Shown one piece after another: positions 1-9,301 of a stretch of 64,000 nt of DNA. The DNA is from Pseudomonas sp. efr-133-TYG-5 (GTDB taxonomy: Bacteria > Pseudomonadota > Gammaproteobacteria > Pseudomonadales > Pseudomonadaceae). Every line of letters begins with the position of its first letter. The first letter of the stretch is position 1. The notes under the pieces are model-generated. The model was given only the letters and a program-made list of their open reading frames with translations. It did no database searches and had not been told where the DNA came from. Made by a program: the position numbers and the translations under genes. Location of the stretch: NCBI RefSeq assembly GCF_030209175.1, contig NZ_JARVSM010000003.1, positions 1 through 64,000 on the forward strand, written 5' to 3'.

Positions 1-55
1 AACCGCCGACATTCTGCTTGTAAGGCAGACGCTCTCCCAGCTGAGCTAATCACCC
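1..55 (-). tRNA. tRNA-Val (anticodon TAC), 3' end cut by window edge
   Basis: Read on the minus strand this begins GGGTGATTAGCTCAGCTGGG, the acceptor stem and D-arm of a bacterial tRNA. An anticodon arm with CTTACAA (anticodon TAC, valine) follows, then the start of the T-arm. The acceptor 3' side and CCA lie outside the window, so the gene is partial here. It follows the SDR gene at the end of the leuC-to-SDR block. Confidence 0.9.
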
Positions 56-171
56 GTTTGCATCTCCGAGGCCGCGAAATTTACGCAGGTAGCGAACCTA
101 AGTCAATAGCAGGATTGAAGTTTTTCTGAAAAAGACAAAATCGTGTCATTCCCCGCGCGAGCGCCAGCCTG

Positions 172-948
172 TCACTGGCTGTAGATCATCCTCTTGGTCA
201 TGCCGCCATCGACCACGAACTCCTGCCCGGTGACGAACCCGGCGTTCCTCGACAGCAGCCAGGCCACCATCGCCGCCACGTCCTCGACCGTCCCCACCCT
301 GCCCGCCGGATGCTGGGCATGATCGACATCGGTCAACGGTTCGGCACGGCGCGCCGAAGGATCACGTGCATCGATCCAGCCCGGACTGACAGCATTGACG
401 CGAATCTCCGGCCCGAGGCTGATTGCCAACGCGTGAGTCAGCGCCAGCAGACCGCCCTTGCTCGCCGCATAAGCCTCGGTGTCCGGCTCGGACTGCGCCG
501 CCCGGGTCGACGCCAGATTGACGATCGCCCCGCTGTGCGCACGCAGATACGGCGCACAGTGCTTGGCCAGCAGCATCGGCCCGGTGAGGTTCACCGCCAG
601 TACCCGGTTCCAGTAAGCCACGTCGAGGCTTTCCAGGGTGGTGTTGTGCGGATCAGCCACGGCGGCGTTGCACACCAACGCGTCGAGACGCCCGAACTGC
701 CCAAGCACCTCGGCAACGCCCAACGCCACCTGACTTTCGTCCGCCACATCCATGGCGATGAACCAGGCGTTTTCACCCAGCACCTTCGCCACTTTCGAGC
801 CACGCACGCGATCCAGGTCGCTCAACACCACCTGCCAGCCTTCACTGATCAGCCAGGCAGCAATGCCCAGGCCGATGCCACGGGCGGCACCGGTGACCAG
901 GGCAACGCGGCCATGGCTGCCTGCGTTCGGAGTAGACAACTCGATCAC
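172..948 (-). CDS. SDR family NAD(P)-dependent oxidoreductase
   Basis: A 258-residue classical short-chain dehydrogenase/reductase, cytoplasmic. The Rossmann motif TGAARGIG is at about residues 19-26, NNAG-like NAA at 94-96, the catalytic Ser near 147 and YAASK at 160-164. The C-terminal GQEFVVDGG signature is present. The substrate cannot be told from sequence. The start is GTG and overlaps the metZ stop as GTGA, so it is translationally coupled to metZ. The same SDR-after-metZ order is found in other Pseudomonas. It could serve fatty-acid-like or sugar-like reductions; the pathway link to methionine synthesis is only positional. Confidence 0.88.
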   Translation of the reverse strand: MIELSTPNAGSHGRVALVTGAARGIGLGIAAWLISEGWQVVLSDLDRVRGSKVAKVLGENAWFIAMDVADESQVALGVAEVLGQFGRLDALVCNAAVADPHNTTLESLDVAYWNRVLAVNLTGPMLLAKHCAPYLRAHSGAIVNLASTRAAQSEPDTEAYAASKGGLLALTHALAISLGPEIRVNAVSPGWIDARDPSARRAEPLTDVDHAQHPAGRVGTVEDVAAMVAWLLSRNAGFVTGQEFVVDGGMTKRMIYSQ

Positions 949-2156
949 AACGCCGCCAGACCGCGCGACAGATCGGCTTGCAGGTCAGCAACGTCTTCCA
1001 GGCCGACCGCGATACGGATCAGGCTGTCGCGAATCCCCGCCGCCTCACGCTCCTGCGGCGCCAGACGGCCGTGGGAGGTGGTGCTCGGGTGAGTGATGGT
1101 GGTCTTGCTGTCGCCCAGGTTGGCGGTGATCGAAATCAGCCGAGTCGCATCGATGAAGCGCCAGGCGCCCTCTTTGCCGCCCTTGACCTCGAAGCTCACC
1201 ACGGCACCAAAGCCCTTCTGCTGGCGCTGAGCCAGCTCATGCTGCGGATGGCTCTTGAGGCCGGCGTAATGCACCTTCTCGATGCCGTCCTGCTGCTCCA
1301 GCCATTCGGCCAGTTGCTGAGCGTTGGCGCAGTGCGCCTTCATGCGCAGGTTGAGCGTCTCCAGCCCCTTGAGGAAGATCCACGCGTTGAACGGGCTCAG
1401 GGTCGGGCCGGCGGTACGCAGGAAACCGACGATCTCTTTCATCTGCTCGCTGCGACCGGCGACAACGCCGCCCATGCAACGGCCCTGGCCGTCGATGAAC
1501 TTGGTCGCCGAGTGCACGACGATGTCCGCGCCAAGCTTGAGCGGTTGCTGCAAGGCCGGCGTGCAGAAGCAGTTGTCGACCACCAGCATCGCGCCTTTGG
1601 CGTGGGCAATTTCCGCCAGCGCGGCGATGTCGACCAGCTCGGCCAGCGGATTGGACGGCGACTCGACGAACAGCAGCTTGGTATTGGGCTTGATCGCCGC
1701 ATCCCAACCCGACAGGTCGGCCAGCGGCACGTAGTCGACTTGCACGCCGAAACGCTTGAAGTACTTCTCGAACAGGCTGATGGTCGAACCGAACACACTG
1801 CGCGACACCAGGACGTGGTCGCCGGCGCTGCACAGACTCATCACCACCGCCATGATCGCCGCCATGCCGGTAGCGGTTGCCACGGCTTGCTCGGCGCTTT
1901 CCAGCGCGGCAATGCGCTCTTCGAACGCGCGCACGGTGGGGTTGGTGTAGCGCGAGTAAACGTTGCCCGGCACTTCCCCGGCAAACCGCGCAGCCGCGTC
2001 GGCGGCGGTACGGAATACATAGCTGGAGGTGAAGAACATCGGATCACCGTGCTCGCCTTCCGGCGTACGGTGCTGACCGGCACGTACGGCCAGGGTATCG
2101 AACGCTACGCCTTCGAGGTCGCTGTCCAGCCGACCGGCATCCCATTCCTGACTCAT
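945..2156 (-). CDS. metZ: O-succinylhomoserine sulfhydrylase
   Basis: A 403-residue PLP enzyme of the Cys/Met metabolism family. MetZ converts O-succinylhomoserine plus sulfide to homocysteine, the direct sulfhydrylation route to methionine used by Pseudomonas. The PLP lysine lies in HSATKF at residue 219. The substrate-site segment YSRYTNPT is near 67-74 and ESPSNP near 165-170. AAGGAG stands eight bases before the ATG. It lies downstream of purF and overlaps the following SDR gene by four bases. MetB or MetC paralogues are the alternatives; the synteny with purF favours MetZ. Confidence 0.93.
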   Translation of the reverse strand: MSQEWDAGRLDSDLEGVAFDTLAVRAGQHRTPEGEHGDPMFFTSSYVFRTAADAAARFAGEVPGNVYSRYTNPTVRAFEERIAALESAEQAVATATGMAAIMAVVMSLCSAGDHVLVSRSVFGSTISLFEKYFKRFGVQVDYVPLADLSGWDAAIKPNTKLLFVESPSNPLAELVDIAALAEIAHAKGAMLVVDNCFCTPALQQPLKLGADIVVHSATKFIDGQGRCMGGVVAGRSEQMKEIVGFLRTAGPTLSPFNAWIFLKGLETLNLRMKAHCANAQQLAEWLEQQDGIEKVHYAGLKSHPQHELAQRQQKGFGAVVSFEVKGGKEGAWRFIDATRLISITANLGDSKTTITHPSTTSHGRLAPQEREAAGIRDSLIRIAVGLEDVADLQADLSRGLAAL

Positions 2157-2210
2157 GCTGTCACTCCTTGCCCTGTTCTCGATAAATAAAAGTCTTTTGC
2201 CAGATACAGA

Positions 2211-2230
2211 ACCGGCCCCTCAGGGCCGGT
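2211..2230 (-). terminator. Hairpin between purF and metZ, putative terminator
   Basis: Inverted repeat ACCGGCCC / GGGCCGGT with a four-base loop, just after the purF stop on the minus strand. The following T-tract is weak (TTCTGT), so termination may be partial or factor-assisted. Confidence 0.5.
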
Positions 2231-2236
2231 GGAAAC

Positions 2237-3742
2237 TCAGTTGTTGTACAAGTCGATGATCGCGCTGACCGCCTGGGTCTTGACCTTCGAGGCATCGTTG
2301 CGTGCCTGTTCGATCTTGTTCAGGTAAGCCTCGTCGACGTCGCCGGTGACGTACTTGCCGTCGAACACCGCGCAATCGAAATGCTCGATCTTGATCTTGC
2401 CGCCGCCAACCGCCTCGATCAAGTCCGGCAGGTCCTGATAGATCAGCCAGTCGGCGCCGATCAGGTCGGCCACATCCTGGGTCGAGCGATTGTGTGCGAT
2501 CAGCTCATGGGCGCTCGGCATGTCGATGCCGTACACGTTGGGGAAACGCACGGCCGGCGCGGCCGAGCAGAAGTAGACGTTTTTCGCCCCGGCTTCGCGG
2601 GCCATCTGGATGATCTGCTTGCAGGTGGTGCCGCGCACGATCGAGTCGTCGACCAGCATCACGTTCTTGCCGCGGAATTCCAGCTCGATGGCGTTGAGCT
2701 TCTGGCGCACCGATTTCTTGCGCGCGGCCTGGCCGGGCATGATGAAGGTACGACCGATGTAACGGTTCTTGACGAAGCCTTCGCGGAATTTCACGCCCAG
2801 GTGGTTGGCCAGCTCCAGTGCCGCGGTACGGCTGGTGTCCGGAATCGGGATGACCACGTCGATGTCGTGCTCGGGACGCTCGCGCAGGATCTTCTCGGCG
2901 AGCTTCTCACCCATGCGCAGACGCGCCTTGTACACCGACACGCCGTCGATGATCGAATCCGGACGCGCCAGGTAGACGTGTTCGAAGATGCACGGCGTCA
3001 GCGACGGGTTGGTCGCGCACTGACGGGTGTGCAGCTTGCCGTCTTCGGTGATGTAGACCGCTTCGCCCGGCGCCAGATCGCGAATCAGGGTGAAACCGAG
3101 CACGTCCAGCGAAACGCTTTCGGAGGCGATCATGTATTCCACGCCTTCGTCGGTGTGACGCTGGCCGAACACGATCGGACGGATGCCATGCGGGTCACGG
3201 AAACCGACGATACCGTATCCGGTGACCATCGCCACGACTGCGTAACCGCCGACACAACGGTTGTGCACGTCGGTCACGGCGGCAAACACGTCTTCTTCGG
3301 TCGGTTGCAGCTTGCCGCGCTGGGCCAGTTCGTGGGCGAACACGTTGAGCAACACTTCCGAGTCGGAACTGGTGTTGACGTGACGCAGATCGGATTCGTA
3401 GATCTCCTTGGCCAACTGTTCAACGTTGGTCAGGTTGCCGTTGTGCGCCAGGGTGATGCCGTACGGCGAGTTGACGTAGAACGGCTGCGCTTCGGCCGAA
3501 GTCGAGCTGCCGGCAGTCGGATAGCGGACATGGCCGATACCCATGTGGCCGACCAGGCGCTGCATGTGACGCTGCTGGAACACGTCACGCACCAGGCCAT
3601 TGTCCTTGCGCAGGAACAACCGGCCATCATGGCTGGTCACGATACCGGCAGCGTCCTGGCCGCGGTGCTGGAGCACGGTTAGCGCGTCATACAGCGCCTG
3701 ATTGACGTTCGACTTACCGACGATACCGACGATGCCACACAT
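2237..3742 (-). CDS. purF: Amidophosphoribosyltransferase
   Basis: This enzyme catalyses the first committed step of purine synthesis, PRPP plus glutamine to 5-phosphoribosylamine. The chosen ATG at 3742 makes Cys the second residue (MCGIVGIVG). After Met removal this becomes the N-terminal nucleophile of the glutaminase domain, so a TTG nine bases upstream is rejected. An AGGGGTT ribosome site precedes it. The PRPP-binding loop [10 protein letters not shown] lies near residues 365-375. The length of 501 residues is normal. It sits between cvpA and metZ, a common gammaproteobacterial arrangement (cvpA-purF). Confidence 0.97.
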   Translation of the reverse strand: MCGIVGIVGKSNVNQALYDALTVLQHRGQDAAGIVTSHDGRLFLRKDNGLVRDVFQQRHMQRLVGHMGIGHVRYPTAGSSTSAEAQPFYVNSPYGITLAHNGNLTNVEQLAKEIYESDLRHVNTSSDSEVLLNVFAHELAQRGKLQPTEEDVFAAVTDVHNRCVGGYAVVAMVTGYGIVGFRDPHGIRPIVFGQRHTDEGVEYMIASESVSLDVLGFTLIRDLAPGEAVYITEDGKLHTRQCATNPSLTPCIFEHVYLARPDSIIDGVSVYKARLRMGEKLAEKILRERPEHDIDVVIPIPDTSRTAALELANHLGVKFREGFVKNRYIGRTFIMPGQAARKKSVRQKLNAIELEFRGKNVMLVDDSIVRGTTCKQIIQMAREAGAKNVYFCSAAPAVRFPNVYGIDMPSAHELIAHNRSTQDVADLIGADWLIYQDLPDLIEAVGGGKIKIEHFDCAVFDGKYVTGDVDEAYLNKIEQARNDASKVKTQAVSAIIDLYNN

Positions 3743-3783
3743 GCGACGCAACCCCTACTTAATGGATCTGAACTGAACAACAC

Positions 3784-4344
3784 TCACTGAGGCGTTTTCG
3801 CCGACGGCAAGAGCTGCTCCTTGAACGGAATATCAGCGGGTACGCTGATTCCGCTGGCAAGCCACTGACTGCTCCACCCCAGGATCAGGTTTTTGGACCA
3901 GTCTGCGACCAATAGAAACTTTGGCACGAGCTGTGATTCTTTCCACCACCCGTCCTGCTGTACCGGCCCCAGGCTCAACAGCCCGACCGCCACGACCACC
4001 AGCAATGCGCCACGCGCGGCGCCGAAGGCCATGCCGAGGAATCGATCGGTCCCGGACAACCCGGTGACGCGAACCAATTCGCCGATAAGATAATTGATCA
4101 TTGCGCCCACGATCAGTGTGGCGACAAACATGATGGCACAGCCCGCGATGACGCGAGCCGACGGCGTTTCGATGTATCCGGCGAGGTATTCGGACAGTGA
4201 GCCACCGAACATCCAGGCGACGACTCCTGCGATGATCCAGGTCACCAGCGATAATGCTTCCTTGACGAAGCCGCGGCTCAAACTGATCAAAGCGGAGATG
4301 GCGATGATTGCAACGATCGCCCAGTCAACCCAGGTAAATGGCAC
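3784..4344 (-). CDS. cvpA: CvpA family membrane protein
   Basis: A 186-residue inner membrane protein with about four hydrophobic segments, near residues 5-25, 28-48, 63-85 and 105-125. The N-terminus (WVDWAIVAIIAISALISLSRGFVKEAL) is characteristic of CvpA. The family was named for colicin V production and is encoded next to purF in E. coli. Its biochemical role is unsettled, and envelope homeostasis has been suggested. It lies 41 bases upstream of purF and is probably co-transcribed with it. Confidence 0.93.
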   Translation of the reverse strand: MPFTWVDWAIVAIIAISALISLSRGFVKEALSLVTWIIAGVVAWMFGGSLSEYLAGYIETPSARVIAGCAIMFVATLIVGAMINYLIGELVRVTGLSGTDRFLGMAFGAARGALLVVVAVGLLSLGPVQQDGWWKESQLVPKFLLVADWSKNLILGWSSQWLASGISVPADIPFKEQLLPSAKTPQ

Positions 4345-4442
4345 AGTGCAGCCTACAGACGGATAAGGCGGCGCATTTTAGCAGAGCGCATGCCTCTCGG
4401 TAAGCTGCGATTGTCAGTGCATTTCAATCGACGCGATAGTTT

Positions 4443-5117
4443 TTAGCCGCGCTCAGGCTGGAAACGCACGACAAAACCCTTGAGGTTCTGTTGACGGCTG
4501 AGCAGATCACGCAGACGGTCGGCCTCGGCGCGCTCGATCAGCGGACCGACAAACACCCGATTCTTGCCATCGGCAGAACGGATGTAGGCGTTGTAGCCTT
4601 GGCTGCGCAGGTTTTTCTGCAGGCTTTCGGCGCTGGCGCGACTCGACAGACTGGCCAGTTGCACCGACCAGCTGACCGACAGGCCGTTGGCATCGACGCG
4701 GCTCTGACTGGTATCCGGCTTGGCGGGGGCCGCCGCGATCGGCTGGGCCGGCGCTGGAGTTGGCTTGGCCGCAGGCGCTGGAGCAGGTGCCGGCGCGGCC
4801 GGTTTGGCTGCGGGGGCTGGCGCCGGTGCCGCAACCGGTGGCGCGGCCGCGATCGGCATTGACGGCGCGGTCTGTTCGGCCACTTCGTCATCGCTCGGCA
4901 CCGGTTCCTGCGGCAATTGCTGCGGCTCGGGCACCGCCACCGGCTCCATCTGCACTTGCGCTACGGCAGGCGCTTGCGGAGCTGCCGGCGCCTCGACGGT
5001 CACCTGACGCTGCTCGTCCTGACGGGAAAACAGCATCGGCAGGAAGATCACCGCCAGCGCCACCAGTACCAGGGCGCCGACCATGCGCTGCTTGTACGCT
5101 TTATCCAGCAAAGCCAT
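4443..5117 (-). CDS. SPOR domain protein (DedD-like)
   Basis: A 224-residue bitopic inner membrane protein. It has a short cytoplasmic start ([11 protein letters not shown]), one membrane span at about residues 12-28, a long Ala/Pro-rich periplasmic linker at about 40-145, and a C-terminal SPOR domain at about 148-222. SPOR domains bind denuded septal peptidoglycan, so it is probably recruited to division sites. The start is set by GGAGGA eight bases before this ATG. It overlaps the 3' end of folC by 17 bases, as in P. aeruginosa. It corresponds to the folC-dedD-cvpA-purF order of E. coli. Confidence 0.9.
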   Translation of the reverse strand: MALLDKAYKQRMVGALVLVALAVIFLPMLFSRQDEQRQVTVEAPAAPQAPAVAQVQMEPVAVPEPQQLPQEPVPSDDEVAEQTAPSMPIAAAPPVAAPAPAPAAKPAAPAPAPAPAAKPTPAPAQPIAAAPAKPDTSQSRVDANGLSVSWSVQLASLSSRASAESLQKNLRSQGYNAYIRSADGKNRVFVGPLIERAEADRLRDLLSRQQNLKGFVVRFQPERG

Positions 5118-6408
5118 TTGCCGCTTCCTCCGTGGAGCGCCGGGCCAGCCATTCAAGGGCCTCGGCGACACAATAAAATGATCCGAACAACAGAATCTCG
5201 TCGTCGCTGCTGGCCACTGCACACTGCCCTTCCAGGGCTGCCGCCACGCTGTGGTATGACGTCACCGCGGCGCCAAGGTTCTGCAAGGCCGCGTGCAATT
5301 CGGCGACCGGCCGCGCGCGTGGCGAATCCAGCGGTGCCACGGCCCAGTGCTGGACACTGCCGTTCAGCTCGCTGACCACACCTGGCAGATCCTTGTCCGC
5401 CAGCAGACCGAACACGGCCAGCCGCTTGCCCAGCGGCGGGCTCGCCGCCAGGCGGCGAGCCAGATACTCCGCCGCATGCGGGTTATGCCCGACGTCCAGG
5501 AGCAGGTTCAGGCGCTTGCCGTTCCAGACAAACGAACGCCTATCGAGGCGGCCGACCACCCGCGTCGCCTGCAACGCCGCCGCAATCTGCTCGGGCTGCC
5601 ACGGCAATCCCAGCAACAGATAGGCCTGCAACGCCAGCGCAGCGTTTTCCATCGGTAGATCGAGCAACGGCAGATCGCGCAGCTCGACCACCTGGCCAGC
5701 CACATCCGTGCCGCGCCATTGCCAGTGCTGGTCAGTGAGCGCGAGATCGAAGTCACGCCCGCGCAGGAAAAATGGACAGGCCAGCTCACGCGCCTTGTCG
5801 AGCAGGGGCTGCGGGGGATTGAGGTCGCCACACAGCGCAGGCTTGCCCGGACGGAAAATCCCGGCCTTCTCGAAGGCCACGGATTCGCGGGTGTCACCCA
5901 GGTAATCGGCGTGATCGACGCCAATGCTGGTGACCAGGGCGATGTCGGCATCCACCACGTTGACCGTGTCCAGACGCCCGCCCAGGCCGACTTCCAGCAC
6001 CACGGCATCGAGCCCGGCCCGTTGAAACAGCCAGAATGCTGCCAGGGTGCCCATCTCGAAGTACGTCAGGGAGGTGTCGCCGCGCCCCGCCTCGACCGCC
6101 GCGAACGCTTCGCACAACTGCGCATCCGTGGCTTCGACGCCATTGAGCTGCACCCGCTCGTTGTAACGCAGCAGGTGCGGAGAATTGTAGACACCGACGT
6201 TCAGGCCCTGCGCCCGCAGCAATGAAGCCACGAACGCACAGGTCGACCCTTTGCCGTTGGTGCCGGTGACCGTGATCACCCGAGGCGCCGGCTGGCCCAG
6301 CCCCATGCGGGACGCTACCTGCTGCGACCGCTCCAGCCCCATATCGATGGCCGAAGGGTGCAACTGCTCGAGGTAGGCGAGCCATTCGCCAAGGGTGCGC
6401 TCGGTCAT
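5101..6408 (-). CDS. folC: Dihydrofolate synthase / folylpolyglutamate synthase
   Basis: A Mur-ligase-fold enzyme of 435 residues. It adds glutamate to dihydropteroate and then extends the folate polyglutamate tail. The ATP P-loop [10 protein letters not shown] is near residues 46-55. The Mur-type segment [13 protein letters not shown], near residues 306-318, belongs to the C-terminal domain. Its ATG overlaps the accD stop as ATGA, so it is translationally coupled to accD, an arrangement well known in gammaproteobacteria. Confidence 0.95.
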   Translation of the reverse strand: MTERTLGEWLAYLEQLHPSAIDMGLERSQQVASRMGLGQPAPRVITVTGTNGKGSTCAFVASLLRAQGLNVGVYNSPHLLRYNERVQLNGVEATDAQLCEAFAAVEAGRGDTSLTYFEMGTLAAFWLFQRAGLDAVVLEVGLGGRLDTVNVVDADIALVTSIGVDHADYLGDTRESVAFEKAGIFRPGKPALCGDLNPPQPLLDKARELACPFFLRGRDFDLALTDQHWQWRGTDVAGQVVELRDLPLLDLPMENAALALQAYLLLGLPWQPEQIAAALQATRVVGRLDRRSFVWNGKRLNLLLDVGHNPHAAEYLARRLAASPPLGKRLAVFGLLADKDLPGVVSELNGSVQHWAVAPLDSPRARPVAELHAALQNLGAAVTSYHSVAAALEGQCAVASSDDEILLFGSFYCVAEALEWLARRSTEEAANGFAG

Positions 6409-7325
6409 ACGTTGGCTGGAACCGGTGGCACCACGATCGGCTCGACAGGTGCAGCGACGAACTTCGGCGTCGGCTGACCGGTCAGTTGGGCCAGCAGGTT
6501 ACCCACGCGCGGACGCAGCTCGCGGCGGTCGATGATCAGGTCGATGGCACCGTGCTCCAGGAGGAACTCGCTGCGCTGGAAGCCTTCTGGCAGTTTTTCG
6601 CGCACGGTCTGTTCGATCACGCGAGGACCGGCGAAACCGATCAGTGCCTTCGGTTCACCGATGATCACGTCGCCAAGCATCGCCAGACTGGCGGAAACGC
6701 CGCCGTAGACCGGGTCGGTCAGCACCGAGATGAACGGAATGCCTTCTTCGCGCAGACGCGCCAGCACCGCCGAGGTCTTGGCCATCTGCATCAGCGAGAT
6801 CAGCGCTTCCTGCATGCGCGCACCACCGGAGGCGGCGAAGCAGATCATCGGGCAACGGTTTTCCAGCGCGTAGTTGGCGGCGCGCACGAAGCGCTCGCCG
6901 ACGATGGCGCCCATGGAACCGCCCATGAAGCTGAATTCGAACGCCGAAACCACCACCGGCATGCCCAGCAGGGTGCCGCTCATGGAGATCAGTGCGTCTT
7001 TTTCGCCGGTCTGCTTCTGCGCAGCGGTCAGGCGATCCTTGTACTTCTTGCCGTCGCGGAATTTCAGACGGTCAACCGGCTCCAGGTCGGCGCCCAGTTC
7101 GCTGCGGCCTTCCGCGTCGAGGAAGATGTCGATGCGTGCACGTGCGCCGATGCGCATGTGGTGGTTGCACTTGGGGCAAACGTCCAGGGTCTTTTCCAGC
7201 TCCGGACGATACAGCACGGCCTCGCAGGACGGGCACTTGTGCCACAGACCTTCAGGCACCGAGCTCTTCTTGACCTCCGAACGCATGATCGAAGGGATCA
7301 GTTTGTCTACCAACCAGTTGCTCAT
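6405..7325 (-). CDS. accD: Acetyl-CoA carboxylase carboxyltransferase subunit beta
   Basis: The beta half of the carboxyltransferase that makes malonyl-CoA for fatty acid synthesis, partnering AccA. The 306-residue protein has the N-terminal zinc ribbon with four cysteines at residues 31, 34, 50 and 53, followed by the crotonase-like core ([25 protein letters not shown]). The start is supported by GGAGAAAG eight bases upstream. It is coupled to folC downstream. Confidence 0.96.
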   Translation of the reverse strand: MSNWLVDKLIPSIMRSEVKKSSVPEGLWHKCPSCEAVLYRPELEKTLDVCPKCNHHMRIGARARIDIFLDAEGRSELGADLEPVDRLKFRDGKKYKDRLTAAQKQTGEKDALISMSGTLLGMPVVVSAFEFSFMGGSMGAIVGERFVRAANYALENRCPMICFAASGGARMQEALISLMQMAKTSAVLARLREEGIPFISVLTDPVYGGVSASLAMLGDVIIGEPKALIGFAGPRVIEQTVREKLPEGFQRSEFLLEHGAIDLIIDRRELRPRVGNLLAQLTGQPTPKFVAAPVEPIVVPPVPANV

Positions 7326-7524
7326 GCTTTCTTTCTCCAGTACCGGCGGCCCGAACGCTCTGGTTCGCGGCCCCGCGTATGCCCTTCAGCTAAATTCATG
7401 TGTGCGGCGATGATTGGCGGGCCGCCACGGTCAGTGCTGGACATGACCTGCGTGCGACCCAAAAACCCTCAGCCACGCCTGCTTTGTGCAAGTGCATTGA
7501 TGGACGGCGGCAGTCTGCCAGCCG

Positions 7525-8169
7525 TCACATCAAAGTAGGAGCTTCCTGTGAGCTTCTACGTACGGCGTTGATGAACGCGCGAATCTTTGCGTGATCCTTG
7601 ATGCCCTTGCTCGCCTCTACCCCGCCACTGACGTCCACGGCGTACGGCCGCACCCGGGCGACCGCCTCGGCGACGTTGTCCGGGGTCAGGCCACCGGCGA
7701 GGATCAACGGCTTGCTCAGGCCGTGCGGAATCAATGACCAGTCGAATGCCTCGCCGGTTCCGCCGGGCACGCCCTCGACATATGTGTCCAGCAGTACGCC
7801 GCTGGCACTGGGATAGGCATCGCAGGCGGCGGCGATGTCATCGCCAGCCTTGACCCGCAGGGCCTTGATGTACGGTCGATGCCAGTCTTCACAATCGGCG
7901 GCGCTTTCGTCGCCATGGAATTGCAGCAGGTCGAGCGGCACGGCATCGAGGATTTCCCCCAGCTCACAGCGGCTGGCGTTGACGAACAGGCCCACCGTGG
8001 TGACGAACGGCGGCAACGCCTGGATGATCGCCCGCGCCTGCTGCACGGTGACGGCCCGCGGGCTCCTGGCATAGAACACGAACCCGATGGCATCCGCCCC
8101 GGCCTCGACGGCGGCCAACGCATCTTCTATGCGGGTAATCCCGCAAATCTTGCTGCGAACGGCTGACAT
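7525..8169 (-). CDS. trpF: Phosphoribosylanthranilate isomerase
   Basis: A TIM-barrel enzyme of 214 residues in tryptophan synthesis, converting N-(5-phosphoribosyl)anthranilate to CdRP. The N-terminal [11 protein letters not shown] carries the catalytic Cys. [10 protein letters not shown] and VDVSGGVE form the phosphate-binding loops near the C-terminus. The ATG at 8169 gives the family N-terminus [10 protein letters not shown]; a longer frame is open but adds unrelated residues. As in other pseudomonads, trpF stands apart from the other trp genes, between truA and accD. Confidence 0.95.
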   Translation of the reverse strand: MSAVRSKICGITRIEDALAAVEAGADAIGFVFYARSPRAVTVQQARAIIQALPPFVTTVGLFVNASRCELGEILDAVPLDLLQFHGDESAADCEDWHRPYIKALRVKAGDDIAAACDAYPSASGVLLDTYVEGVPGGTGEAFDWSLIPHGLSKPLILAGGLTPDNVAEAVARVRPYAVDVSGGVEASKGIKDHAKIRAFINAVRRSSQEAPTLM

Positions 8170-8233
8170 GTCGATAAAAACCCCAAGGCAAATCCGAGAA
8201 AGTCCCGGATGGTAACAAATGCATTCGAGGGCG

Positions 8234-9058
8234 TCAGCCGTCAAGTTCCGAGAAACCGGTAAGGAAATGTGGCCCGATGAAACGCTCGGGCAACGGGAAC
8301 TCGTCGTGGTACTCGACCTGCACCAGATACAGGCCGAACGGATGCGCAGTCACCCCGCCGGCACGGCGCTCGCGGCTCTCCAGCACTTCCTTCATCCATT
8401 CCACCGGGCGCTCGCCGGCACCGATGGTCATCAGTACGCCGGCAATGTTGCGCACCATGTGATGAAGGAAGGCGTTGGCACGGATGTCGAGCACGATCAT
8501 CTTGCCGTGCCGGGTCACGCGCAGATGATGCAACTGCTTGATCGGTGACTTGGCCTGGCACTGGCCGGCACGGAAGGCGCTGAAATCGTGGGTACCCACC
8601 AGATACTGCGCCGCCTGCGCCATGCGCTCGGCATCCAGCGGACGGTGATTCCAGGTGATTTCTTCGTTCAGGTGCGCCGGGCGGATCTGATCGTTGTAGA
8701 TCACGTAACGATAGCGCCGGGCGATCGCCTTGAAGCGCGCATGGAAGTGCGCCGGCATGATCCTGGCCCAACTGACGCTGATGTCGTGGGGCAGATTGAT
8801 ATTGGCGCCCATCACCCAGGCTTTCAGCGAACGCTCGACCTGGGTGTCGAAATGCACCACTTGCCCGCAGGCATGCACTCCGGCGTCGGTACGCCCGGCG
8901 CACTGGATCGACACCGGGGAATTGGCCACCTTCGACAAGGCCTTTTCCAGGGTTTCCTGGACCGTCAGCACCCCGGTGGACTGGCGCTGCCAGCCGCTGT
9001 AGCGCGAGCCCTTGTACTCCACGCCCAACGCGACGCGGAAAAAGCCTTCGGGCGCCAT
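8234..9058 (-). CDS. truA: tRNA pseudouridine(38-40) synthase
   Basis: TruA isomerises uridines 38, 39 and 40 in the tRNA anticodon arm. The catalytic Asp lies in the [11 protein letters not shown] motif, and GWQRQ near the N-terminus is conserved. With the ATG at 9058 ([12 protein letters not shown]) the protein has 274 residues, close to family length. An in-frame TTG at 9088 would add ten residues, and neither start has a convincing Shine-Dalgarno sequence. It lies between fimV and trpF. Confidence 0.94.
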   Translation of the reverse strand: MAPEGFFRVALGVEYKGSRYSGWQRQSTGVLTVQETLEKALSKVANSPVSIQCAGRTDAGVHACGQVVHFDTQVERSLKAWVMGANINLPHDISVSWARIMPAHFHARFKAIARRYRYVIYNDQIRPAHLNEEITWNHRPLDAERMAQAAQYLVGTHDFSAFRAGQCQAKSPIKQLHHLRVTRHGKMIVLDIRANAFLHHMVRNIAGVLMTIGAGERPVEWMKEVLESRERRAGGVTAHPFGLYLVQVEYHDEFPLPERFIGPHFLTGFSELDG

Positions 9059-9245
9059 TTCGGCGGCGGGGTTATCTATGTTTGCCAAAGTGGGACAGCC
9101 TGCTGATCTACAAAGGCGGGCATTATAAGGCTGTGAGGCGGGGACGCCAGTTTCAACAGAAAAGATCGCAGCCGTCGGCAGTGTCTACTGGAGATCGAAC
9201 TCCCCTGTTGAGTTGCCGACGACCGCGCCCTGACTGGAAAAAGGC

Positions 9246-9280
9246 AAACAAAAACGGCAGCCACAATGGGCTGCCGTTGT
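9246..9280 (-). terminator. Rho-independent terminator after fimV
   Basis: The stem ACGGCAGCC / GGCTGCCGT with a short loop is followed on the minus strand by TTTTTGTTT. It lies about 20 bases downstream of the fimV stop. Confidence 0.85.
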
Positions 9281-9301
9281 CGTTGACTGCTGCGCGCCGA
9301 C

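Noticed and set aside
7326..7524. Gap between accD and trpF checked for a small RNA or leader peptide
   Set aside because: No strong hairpin with T-tract, no Trp-rich short frame and no conserved RNA motif was recognised.
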